NCBI RefSeq assembly: GCF_000001735.4
Contig: NC_003071.7
Span: forward strand, 17,955,443-18,019,442
Reading direction: 5' to 3'
Origin: Arabidopsis thaliana
Lineage: Eukaryota; Streptophyta; Magnoliopsida; Brassicales; Brassicaceae
DNA length: 64,000 bases
In this document: positions 11,033 to 22,176 of the stretch, piece by piece
How the letters are laid out: every line of letters starts with the position of its first letter
Numbering within the stretch: the first letter of the stretch is position 1
Translations under genes and position numbers: made by a program
Notes under the pieces: generated by a model
Database searches by the model: none
Seen by the model: only the letters and a program-made list of their open reading frames with translations
What the model was told of the DNA's origin: nothing

Positions 11033-13004
11033 ATGGATCGTGATTTTCATCGTCGTGGTCAAGTGGTAAGCATTACACGCAAACACAGCTTTGATCATTA
11101 AAAATGTCATCTTATTTAAATCATGTCTTGAGATCACGTAATGGTCTTAGGTCAATCAAGATCAACGCGCAACAAATTCTAATGTTTTTACAAAATTTGA
11201 AAATACTTATCTACAAATGTATTTATAAAGAAACCTAATTTGCCTTTGTGTTGATCATGATAGACAATTGTTGTTATTAGCCTGTTGATTTGAAGGCAGA
11301 GTCCTCTGTTTTCCTGCAACATGTTAGAACAGCTCATTTATGTGTTTTGGTGAAAACGCAGGCGAATGATCGTACACAAAGCAACTTTGTTCGATTGGAT
11401 AAACCGAGAGCTGTAGACGATCTTGATATAGGCAAGAGAGGGAAGATGCGTAGGTGGTTGTGCTGTTCTTGTCGTGTACAAGAATCTTACCCATCAGCTG
11501 AAAATAACCGATTGAAAACCCCTCCTACTCGCCATTACGACTATGGTATCGCTCTTTCTTCACCTTACTTGTGATTGAAGTAACCTATCAAATTTTATTC
11601 TTGGCCTCTTTTAGTTGCATTCCAAATGTGCTTTTGGTCCATTCCTAACCTTTCAATATCTTTTGCTTGTGTAGGACGTAACAACAAGAAAACACCAGCT
11701 CCTGTGAAGCCTCCTGTTTTGAAGGAGCCTCCGCCTATTGATGTCCCCGCAATGTCATTGGTTGAGCTCAAAGAAAAGACTCAGAATTTTGGATCAAAGG
11801 CATTGATTGGAGAAGGATCCTATGGAAGAGTGTACTACGCAAACTTTAATGATGGGAAGGCCGTGGCTGTGAAAAAGCTTGATAATGCATCTGAACCCGA
11901 AACAAATGTCGAGTTCTTGACTCAGGTCTCTAAAGTTTCGAGGCTGAAAAGTGACAATTTTGTTCAGCTTCTTGGTTATTGTGTAGAAGGGAACCTTCGT
12001 GTCCTTGCTTATGAGTTTGCCACAATGAGATCATTGCACGACATCTTACACGGTAAGAAAGATTTCTTTCTGCTCAAACATCAATATGGCTTAGGATGGA
12101 GATTGATAAACTTGATGCTAAACAGGGAGAAAGGGAGTGCAAGGAGCACAACCTGGTCCAACACTTGAGTGGATGCAACGAGTCCGAGTTGCGGTTGATG
12201 CAGCTAAAGGATTAGAATACTTACACGAGAAAGTTCAACCTGCGGTTATACACAGAGATATTCGATCTAGCAATGTGCTTATTTTCGAAGATTTCAAAGC
12301 CAAGATTGCTGACTTTAATCTTTCCAATCAAGCTCCTGATATGGCTGCTCGTCTTCATTCCACTAGAGTTTTGGGGACCTTCGGTTATCATGCACCAGAG
12401 TAAATATGCTTCAACATTGATAGCTCGGAATTTTCTTGATTCTTAGTAACTGAAAGAATGTAACTTTGGGTTTGCAGATATGCGATGACAGGACAGTTGA
12501 CACAGAAGAGTGATGTTTACAGTTTTGGAGTTGTGCTTTTGGAACTTCTTACCGGGAGAAAACCGGTTGATCATACTATGCCTCGTGGTCAACAGAGTCT
12601 TGTCACTTGGGTACTTAACTTACTTAATTTGACTCTTTCTTTCTGAGACTACCAAATCTTTTCTTGGTTATAACTTTCTCTGTAAATCTAATATCCAGGC
12701 TACTCCAAGGCTGAGTGAAGACAAAGTGAAACAATGTGTTGATCCAAAACTCAAAGGAGAGTATCCTCCTAAAGCAGTGGCAAAGGTAATGAACAGAAAC
12801 TTCCTAGTCATTTAAATAACTCTAGTGGACCCCACTTACAAGCTAAAATGTGTGTTTTGATGGTAAATACAGCTTGCAGCGGTTGCAGCGTTGTGTGTGC
12901 AATACGAAGCAGAGTTTAGGCCAAACATGAGCATTGTAGTAAAAGCTCTTCAACCGCTCTTGAGGTCAGCAACAGCTGCTGCTCCTCCAACACCTCAACC
13001 TTGA
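11033..13004 (+). CDS. PTI1-like receptor-like cytoplasmic kinase
   Basis: Seven exons (11033-11065, 11362-11545, 11675-12052, 12126-12399, 12478-12610, 12699-12785, 12873-13004) give 406 residues. The kinase domain has a glycine loop GEGSYGRV (from 118), lysine in VAVKK (139), HRDIRSSN with catalytic Asp 243, and [20 protein letters not shown]. The metal motif is DFN (261-263), not DFG; this is the rule in PTI1-like kinases, not a defect. Before the domain, MRRWLCCSC at residues 40-48 resembles an S-acylated N-terminus. Initiation at Met40 would give 367 residues, closer to other PTI1-like proteins, so the 39-residue extension from exon 1 may be isoform-specific. The family acts downstream of receptors and OXI1-type kinases at the plasma membrane. 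Likely At2g43230. Confidence 0.93.
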
Positions 13005-13467
13005 TTCTTCTTTGTGGTTCTTGCTTACTGATTATCATGGCTTCAAGGTTTTGTCTTCACTTTATTCTTTCTATCTACCATGGAATGTAAATGGTTATTA
13101 AGGGGAGGTGGTGAGGAGCAATTGGGATTTCACTCCATGGAAATGATCTGTGTTAACTGCTTTTTGATGGGTTGATTCTTATGAAATATTCTATAACTTT
13201 TGTTTGTTCGTTTGAACATATAAGCTGACACTTCTCTTTTTTTAGGCAAATTCATGGGAAAATAGCTTGAATATACAGAAATTTATAACACCATGATTTT
13301 ATAGTGTTAAAGAGTGTCACACAAACTTTGGACTAGAGTCACTCAGACACTAGACTAAGAATATTTCTGAGCTATTCAATTACTTTAAAATCACCTGTTA
13401 AGTTGAGTATGACAGTGTTTTGAATGGTTGTCCTCACTAGAAGTTGAAAAATCAGCAAGCAATTCAA
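13005..13467. terminator. Convergent 3' ends of kinase and plastid-protein genes
   Basis: The plus-strand kinase ends at 13004 and the minus-strand gene ends at 13468, so this 463-base stretch must hold both 3' UTRs and poly(A) signals. No reading frame or repeat stands out. Confidence 0.45.
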
Positions 13468-15380
13468 TTACCAGTGCACCAAACCCAGAGCCTCAGCTGC
13501 GCTTCTTTGACTATCTTCACTGCAACACATTCCAACAAACGTTTTCAGTAGAGACTGTCGCTCTTCAAGCTTCATGAGTTTCTCCAACCCTCTTGCAACC
13601 ATTTCCATCTCAGCCTGAGGATTAGTAAACAAGAGAGGCAGTTTTGTGAAAACCATGGAAGAGATTTATGGAGAAAAAAATCTTCAACTTGTAAAGAAAC
13701 AAAAGCACATACAGAGTACTCGTTGGGAGGAAATATGCGATGAATGAGGCATATTTTCGACAGCTCTGCCACCGATTCAGAATGTTTACCTTGTATTTCC
13801 AAAGCCTGCAGTAACATCGAATTTGCTTAGAATAAAAATTAGGACAAAGAGTAAGCAATACTGCAGTAAATATACACAAGAAGAAGGCTAGAAACGCACC
13901 CAAGCTTGTAGAAACCATGAACGTGTGCGTGCTGCAACTGCTGCAGAAACCATTCTAGCAGCATCTATCTTTGCAAGTCCAATGTTCTCAGCGAGCCCAG
14001 CAATGAACTCTCGGGCATCTTCACTACAAATCTCAACAGAAGAAGACTCCCACGGAGCTCTACACGAGAGTTACCAAACAAGTTCAGAATTATACCAAAA
14101 GCCAAACCAGTAGAATCTACTTAACAAGTAAAGGTCAATAGATAGAAACCTGCTGCAAGCGTTCAGGACAAAATCAATAGATGTTCTGTAAAAGGAATCT
14201 CCTGTATTTTTTGGCTCAAAAGTGACTTGTACTCCAGAAATTCTACATACTCTACGCAGCTGTATATAATTTCATAGCAACAAAGAAAGATAAAAATCCA
14301 ATTAATTCAAATCCATTCAAGATAATTCCACAATCTAGTGGAAAGAAGAAAGTAAACATATACTAACTTGAATAATATCATCATCCGTGATGTCTTTTCC
14401 GCTGGTTCTGTTATCAACGATCGCTGGAAACTAAACTAGTCAGTTACATTTGTAGGACATAACCATGAACACACAAGTAATACTAATACCATTTTGTAAA
14501 AATGAAATCTTTCAGCTTTTAAGCTTTCTACCTGTAAACAAAGCAAACAAAAAGTCAGTCTTTAAGCAAAAGCTTGCATGAAAACATAAATCAAACCAAA
14601 ATGAGGACTTTTGCATGGAGTTTAGAAGCAACCTCGAACGATTCTGTTGGCTTCCCTCTGATAGTCTTCTTTGTCGACCACATCAAAGCTCTGGCTAGTC
14701 AATGAAGTCGGCCACCATTTCGGCAAATTATTCTGAGCTTTAAGGTGGAGATTTCTAGGCGTAGAGTTACTTCGAGAAGCTTGATCAGAAGCTATGAAGC
14801 TCTTGGAATCTCTTGAAGATGAACGAATGTTATCAACAGAGACGACCACTTCCTTCCCACCAAGACTCCTATCTCTCCTAACTACAAATTTGGGATTACT
14901 TTGGAAATTACCCTTTAAAGCTGATCCTAATTTCACAAGAACCCTAATTGCAAAACCAAATACGAATCCTAGTATAACCACACCGCCGACGAATTGCATA
15001 GTTGATTTTTTGCACGAGACAACGACTCTCCGGTTATCGTCGAGTGAGATTAGTGTTTGCAAGTCGGAGAACGCGTCTTTGCTGGAATCGAGAAACAATT
15101 GGAAGCGGTAATTAGCTAGAGTTGAAATACGGTGAACGTCTAGGGTTAAGCTGAGACTTTGGTCGTCGGCTCCGGAGGGAGAGGAAGTGGAGATAGAAAG
15201 AAGATTGCCGTCGGTGTGGTCGTAGGATGAGCCATTAGATTTCCGGTTCCGGCGAGGACGAGGACGACGGCGTTTAGGAGTGGAGAAGGATAAAACTGGA
15301 GCTTTATAGATTTGGGATTTGGCGGCGAAGAGTCGTGGGAAAGAAGAAGAAGATGAAGAAGAACACGAAGTCATGTTCAT
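13468..15380 (-). CDS. Plastid-type membrane protein of unknown function
   Basis: Seven exons read from the right: 15380-14633, 14527-14490, 14430-14368, 14259-14150, 14059-13900, 13805-13713, 13614-13468. They join in phase to 452 residues. The first 35 residues are Ser-rich and lack acidic residues, then a basic run (RRRPRPRRNRK) follows; together this looks like a chloroplast transit peptide. One hydrophobic segment at about 130-149 is a likely membrane span. The rest is soluble and helical, ending in an Ala/Glu-rich region (SAAEALGLVHW). I recognise no catalytic motif. The large first exon holds the targeting and membrane parts and six small exons the rest. The locus is likely At2g43235; I know of no characterised function. 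Confidence 0.87.
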
Positions 15381-15837
15381 TGTGTAATGTTTCTCACTTG
15401 TGGACTGAGAATGGAGTTAGTTGAAGAGCTCCGGTTTGGTCAAACCAACCGGTTAAAGGGTTCGGATTATGACTCTCTATAGCGAATCAGTGGCTTTTAA
15501 GTGACATATATTTATTTTAAAATTACATGTAATGTGTAGAGTTGTTTTGTTCTATCTGAAAAAGAATACAGGTTTTAGGCTTTAAAGATGTTTCTTAACG
15601 AACTTAACTGACTCTTTGAGAGAAGGACCCAATCTCACGAAGTTTATTGCGCTGAATCCGGCGGGTACGGGTAGTATAAGATCGAAATTCCCTGATCTCT
15701 AAAAATAATCTTTGGCCAAAAGAATTCTTTTGAAGCTAAATCCTGCAACAACAAGTACAAATGTAAACATGGGACGGGAGGTTCCAGATTATGATTGATG
15801 AGTGGAGGAAGTTTTGTTACTTACGCTGAGAAAGTTT
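15381..15837. other. Intergenic: promoter of plastid protein, 3' UTR of transporter
   Basis: Both neighbours are on the minus strand. The right part (to 15837) is the transporter's 3' UTR and the left part the promoter of the plastid-protein gene. AT-rich, no reading frame. Confidence 0.45.
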
Positions 15838-18800
15838 TTATCTGGGAAGAAGTGGCACTCTGTCATCTGATTCAATGCGGTGACTAGCCTGCGGTAACAA
15901 AGAAGGAAGACATAACAATGATTTCAGCTTTTGAGTCGAATTTTTTTTACAAGAAATGGATTTCAGAGAAGATGGGAATGTGTATGTTCTTTACCTCTTC
16001 AGTTGCTCCTGCTGCCATGTTGATGAATGAGTCTTTAGCCCTGAAGTATATAAGAGAAGAAGAAAAGAAGTTAAATGGTGTATAAGAACAAACTTTGTAT
16101 ATAACTGTAATACGGTTTCAGATAAAGAATTGAACACACCTATGGCCATCCTTTGCGTCAACTAACTCTATGTTTCCGTTTTGTTGTTCGTCTTTTGCTT
16201 TTGAAAGGGGTGAAAAGAACTGCACAAATACAAGGTAGAGAAAACAAGAGATGAATCAGAGGCAGCCTTATAGAGGCTTGAGAAACGGTTTGTATAACAT
16301 TACCTGATGCATTGAAATGAAAACTATAGAAATTCCCAGAAGAAAATTCATTGTTAATATATGTCCAAAGAGTGCTGCAGATGCTATGCCAGTAAATATT
16401 GTGGCTACTGTGGACGAATATTTCTTCAAGATTGTATCTGAGAACATATGGACACAAAGGCAACTAAATATCTTAGAATACAACCTTACTGAACGGTTTA
16501 TATTTTCCAAGTATAGCAAAATTCAAATTTAATTTATTGAACCACCATATCCAGAACTAATCCATAAATTAACTGAGGTAACAAAGTTGAGTGTTATTTT
16601 TACCTGCATATTTGAAGAAAAAGGAGGATAGAATCCCTTGTGCTGCGTTGTTCAGTATCAGAAACATAGTAGCCCTAGAATGTCCTTGTAGGATGTCAAA
16701 ACTGCCAGGACCTGTCGACACAGTGGCAAGATTGTGAGTACTGCGTTTAACAGGATTTAATTTAAGAAGCTTTTTTTTGCATTCTACTTAAATATTTATC
16801 GTATTCTTCTCTGCCATGTTAATATAACCATACCTTTATATATAACAGTTCCTAGTATTCCGAGGAAGTTGAATATCGCACCATAACCATAAAGAAATAA
16901 GTTCTGCACAAGGGAAATTAAAGCTTTACATTCAGAACCCAGGAGAGGATCATGGTCCTAGAATTTGACTAGACTAAAGAACAAGACTAATACAACAACA
17001 TTGCTAAGAGAGATGACTAGACCAAAGAATAGAGCAAGTTCAACAATACGAGCCAAAAGAAATGTATCAAACCACAGTGTTAACACAGCCAGCTAACCAT
17101 AAAACTGAAAAAAAGAGTTCAACAACCAAGCCAAGAGTTCTATTTTTACTATAGAAACTGCTACTGTGATGGTCATGCCCATTCCAGCGATGTGCCTCAC
17201 AGATACTAGTACTAAAGAATCAACAGCTATAACCAACAGTTACAAACAACGGTCAGCACAAGCCTTCCCCAATATTATTACAAGGCTCTCATTTATGGGA
17301 TGCTATATGGAAAAACAACTATGTACCAAGATTAGCTAACCTGGAGATAAATGCTTGTGTCATACTGACTCTTTAGAGCATACTCGTTGTAGACAGATGC
17401 CAAAGATGGGACAGTAACCTGCATGATGACGTGCTGAATAAGGCTCTAACATGAATTACAACTTTTCATTGATGCAGCAATGGGAGCACTTCCATACTAA
17501 ATTTCTAAGAGAATCATATATAAAAGCCAGAAGATAAAACTTACAAAGATAAAGGTACATATGTATGCACCCGTAGCAATTGGAACAGCCACAGTTGTAG
17601 CTCCTTCAGGAAGAGAACGCAGCTGATTTATACTAATCCCTATCAGCAACAAAGCAAGTGCTTCCCACTACAACAAAAAATAACATATTAAATCCCAATA
17701 AGAGTAGGAGATAAGGATGGTCAAATAGATACATCCATAATTATATGTATGATACTATAATAATCACACATACAATAACCAAGAATAAGTGAAGTGACCT
17801 GTATGATGGAAAACCGACGCTTCATTATCATCTTCAGTAGTACAGCAATCACCAGAACTTTTAGATTGCTGAGCATCTTCACAGTAGCAGGATTGAAATA
17901 TAGCTGGCACAGCAGAAAAGTGAATTGCTGTGTGAAACTAAAATAATAGAAAAAGAGATAGAAGCAAATAGAAGCCAAGTAGGCTAGATAAATACAACAA
18001 CAGAGCTTAATGTAACTATCTTGTGAGCAATTGTTCAGTGCAACTTTCACAGCACACTCAAACATCTATCACCAAAAGCCAGCATGACATATTGCAGAAT
18101 GCCGATCAGGACTTGGGAAAGATAACGATTATGGAAAGTAGAGGGAAATAACCTCTACTTAGAAATGATAATGTAATAATATACTCAGGGACCAGTAGTG
18201 TCAAGACCAAGAAATGAAAAGTAACAAAACAGAGTTTGTCCTCGAGAAGAAGTTAAACCAATGATCAACAAATTTGATCAAATTGAGAATATACTCGAGG
18301 AGAAGCAAATCAAGGATTCTTACAAAACCCACTTACGAACTATGTTAGACAGCCACATTAGGCTTCCTTGCATTCCAAAACTATTGCTACGTTCCTATGG
18401 TGTCAAAACACCAAATGATACTTTCTCGCCACAAAGCTAAAACCTTTTTACTATATAACTCAAGACAGCTAGGAAAATTTTCAATGAAACTACATTTCTG
18501 CAGCTTAATTACCAAAGGATGCACAAAGTGAAAAATAAGAAGCACATGTACCTGCATTGTGAACTTAAGATAGTTATTAATGGCATACAACCCTGCTGGA
18601 ACAGCGAGAAGCATATTGTTCCGAGCTGCCTGCGAAATAAAGGCTCAAGTTACTGCAACTTGCATTATATATAGTTTAAGAAAAAATGAATTACTCAGAA
18701 GTTTCGAGTTTAATAATGGGGACTAATTTAAGAAAAAATATAATACTAGATGATCTAATGGTGACATAACATCTACATTTCGAACAATCATGCTTTGAAA

Positions 18801-19858
18801 ACCAGATGTATAACATATGCCACACCCATTGGACATTAAGATTTCAAGAAACTAATCTTACTTTGAGACTATGCCACAATCCTAGTAATTCTAAATTGCC
18901 TAGTTGCCAAGATGATGTACCTGGACAAACGTGGAAAGAGATAGTAGAGGTTTCTCTCCAACTTTTTGGTGCCTGGCCTACAAATATTACCACAAAAAAC
19001 TTAAGTATTAAAAGGGCGGCCAATTTTGTATGGGAAAGCAAGACACGCGTGGAAAAAGCAATCAGACTTTAAACCAAGAAACTTTCTCTATGCACAAAAA
19101 AATGAATATGAGATCCGTCTCATTCCATTACTAGTTAATCAAAACTCAGCACGCCACCATAAAGATACATAAAAGAAACGGAATATGATATTATCCCTCT
19201 AAAACAACCTTAGCAATTGGTTTAAGTCACCTCCACAAACGGAATATAGTGCAGAAGAAACATCACCAAGTAGTTTTAAATGCAAGAATGAAACCCAAAT
19301 GGCCCTCAAACAAAATTGATATTTCGAAAGAACTGAAGTCAATTCAGAAACGTACCTGGAATAATAGCATGACCATCGCGAAAATAACTTTCGCGATTTC
19401 TGTCAAGAAGTTGACGCTAATAGGACTAAAGTTGAACTTTCCATCCACTTTAGACATGTACACTAAGACGGGCTGTAAGGGGATAAACGAAAACGTAAAC
19501 TTTTAACAGAAATTTACAAAATTGGAAGAAAAACAACAACCTCCTACGATTGTGAATGATTGAACAGAGAGATATGATGCATGATTGCATGGTAGTAGTA
19601 GTATTGAGATAGAGATATGATGCGTGGTAGTAGTAGTATTGAAATGGCTAATGTTCTAACCAAGCCGTTGTAAGAAAAAGTTACCTGTAGACCAACTAGC
19701 ATGCAGTCACCGACTACCAAAAAGACATTGAGAGCTCGTTGTTTTGAGGATACTCTAATCTTGTAGTTGTAGTTGTCATAAGCCCTTGAAATAGCTTTGC
19801 TACTGGGAGAAACCAACCTTGAACGACATACGCTGCACTCAGCCATCCCGTTCTTCAT
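15838..19858 (-). CDS. Nucleotide-sugar transporter, CMP-sialic acid transporter-like
   Basis: Thirteen exons from the right: 19858-19685, 19472-19356, 18977-18921, 18629-18552, 17903-17799, 17667-17545, 17418-17341, 16903-16834, 16711-16604, 16437-16304, 16219-16140, 16040-15995, 15888-15838. They join in phase to 406 residues with about ten membrane spans. [23 protein letters not shown] and [11 protein letters not shown] are hallmarks of the NST/UAA family; the tail is hydrophilic. These proteins exchange a nucleotide sugar for the nucleotide monophosphate across the Golgi or ER membrane. Plants lack abundant sialic acid, so the true substrate is unclear (CMP-Kdo has been discussed). Six codons upstream of the first ATG are open but have no ATG. 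Likely At2g43240. Confidence 0.93.
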
Positions 19859-22176
19859 CGACCTTTCCCAAGCCAACCAATTCTAGACTGAGCTAAACCT
19901 GAAAAACAGCAATCAAGCAAAAGGAAACACCTTCTGAACAAAAGATATCAACTTTAAAGAGGAACTCAAACAAAACGCAATCAGATCTCAATAGCTACAA
20001 AACCGACAATTCACAGAGAAAATGAGCTAAAGCAGATCTCAAAACCAAATAAAGAACAAGAATGTAAGGTAAGAGCAGAATCAAGCATAACTAGTAGCGT
20101 CATTGTAAAAATCACATTTTTATGAACAGAAATAAAACTCTGGGAAAATAAATAAGGAACCAGATCGATCAAACCAACCTGAATAGACGTATAAGATCAG
20201 CTCAAAAACGCATTCCCAATACCAAAACCTCCTCCCGCCTAAACCGCGTAGATCCAGAAGGACTGCTCTCGTCTATGTAAGATCCAAATTACAGCAATTC
20301 AAAAGGATATAGAACTCTCCTCAAGCTTCACATTCAGAAACTAAGCAGAGAGAGATGAGGAAGAAGAGGGTATGAATCCGTCGGTCGATTAGAGTGCGCT
20401 CTTATGCTCTCGCACGACCCTTTGTGTTTTTTTTGCTTTGATTTCACAACACCGTTTTATTGCGTTACCTTTGGAAATAATTTAATTAAACAAAAAACAT
20501 CCCACAAAAATCAAATTTTAACAAAAAAAAAAATTGGATTTCTGTCTGTTTCTGGCGTTGACACGTGGTGATTGCTGATTGTGACAGACCAATAAGAGTT
20601 GAGTATGAGTGGTGTTGAAGCTTTAGTGACGCTGACGTGTCATGCGGGTGATGGAAAGGATTGTATTTGTATCCAAGTTTTGGCTTTTTGGTCCAATGTT
20701 TCTTTCGCTTGGACTTACATTTATAAAAGGAAAAAACAAACTTTGATTTTTGTTTGTTTATGTTTTTAGTTAATGACTCAATGGTGGTTCGTAACTTCGT
20801 TTAATACTATTTTTTTGTTAATTTAGTGTAACGTAAACACGAATATTAACTGATTTTGTTGTTGTAGGACTTATCTAATTAAGGACTATAATATAATGTT
20901 AATGCATTCGTTTTATGAACTGAGAGCTTCATCATTGTGATGTTAAAACTTGAATAAGAATATGGAGTACTAAACAAGCAAATTTAAAATGAAATTTTTG
21001 ATATAAGAAGTCTTGGAGTCACTTATCATGAATTTTATTCTATCTTTTTTTTTGGTACTCCACTTTAAACTAAATTTTGAATTGGTCTTGAAGTATTTTA
21101 GGGTTTGTCTGAATTTGAATACCGTAACAATAAACGAATTCACATGATCCTAGAAATATGTGACATCTACGGCATATGATCTATAATTCATTCCTTAAAA
21201 CAAGATACACACACAATATGCATGCACTTTCGTGTAGACTTGTAGTTGCACACAAAACATTATCGAACACATAAACACAACGAATGTTTTCACACTTCAC
21301 ACTTTATAAATGATTCTTATAAAGTTGTAATGAAGTTTCATTTTCGTTACTTTAAAAGAAGATTCACCAGTGTTACAATCAGTTTTCAGTTCGGTCATAA
21401 AAAATTTTTTGTTCAATCACAACATCATTTACTTGTGAATTATCCCCGGATTTATTACCAAAGCAAAACCGTATTTAGAATGAAATTCTGTATAAACTAA
21501 AACTGATTTCGAACCAAAACAAAATTTACTTGTGACACCAAATTATAACTTCAAATTTAATATATTGATACATTGTTTACATTATTAAGATTAATTACTG
21601 TACAGTGATTATTATATCCATATAAACTTTGCTAATTTTATTCAAAGTTGAACCAAAATTAATAACTTTCAGATTCTAATACAAAACCGACTAAATAAAG
21701 AAAATGAAGATAACCAACTTGAACCAAACCGAATAACTACTAACCGGAATCTCAATATAGACTGTGTGTTGTGTGCGAATTCGTCGTCTGTGTTTCATCG
21801 ACCAAAAAGGACACAGAGAAGAATTGAAGAATCCATTACTGGGTTCGAACCATCGAATTTGATACTAATCGGAACCCTAATCTCGAAATCAGTGTATGTC
21901 CTTCCTCCGTCTGCTGTGATTCTCAATTTCCCGGTTGGTTTTTTTAAATTCTCTCTCCATCGGCCTTTGTTGATTCATCTGTGTGCTCGTTTTGATCTTC
22001 AAAATTCGATTATAAGTAGATACGAAATTGCCTGCATGATTCAGTAGACGAATTGCTTTATCTATGCCCAGCTCGATTGAATTCAATCTAAGTGTTTTCT
22101 CGGATTCGTTTGGTTTGCCTTGGAGGGCTTGGTTTACTGAGGTTGAAAGTCTCTGTCTTTGGAGTCGAATTCGATA
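19859..22176. promoter_or_regulatory. Divergent intergenic region with two leaders
   Basis: About 2.3 kb. On the left, the transporter leader continues with an intron whose acceptor is just right of 19890 and donor near 20178; a leader exon runs to about 20390. Upstream of it, at 20555-20640, lie an ACACGTGG G-box, a CCAAT box and a TGACGTG motif, a cluster reminiscent of bZIP-controlled (including ER-stress) promoters. The middle (20700-21750) is AT-rich with no supported gene. The right end (about 21760-22176) is the likely leader of the next plus-strand gene. Confidence 0.45.

Noticed and set aside
20301-20310. ATATCCTTTT on the minus strand, resembling a U12 AT-AC donor
   Set aside because: It lies within the transporter's leader exon and no matching branch and AC acceptor at a suitable distance is seen.
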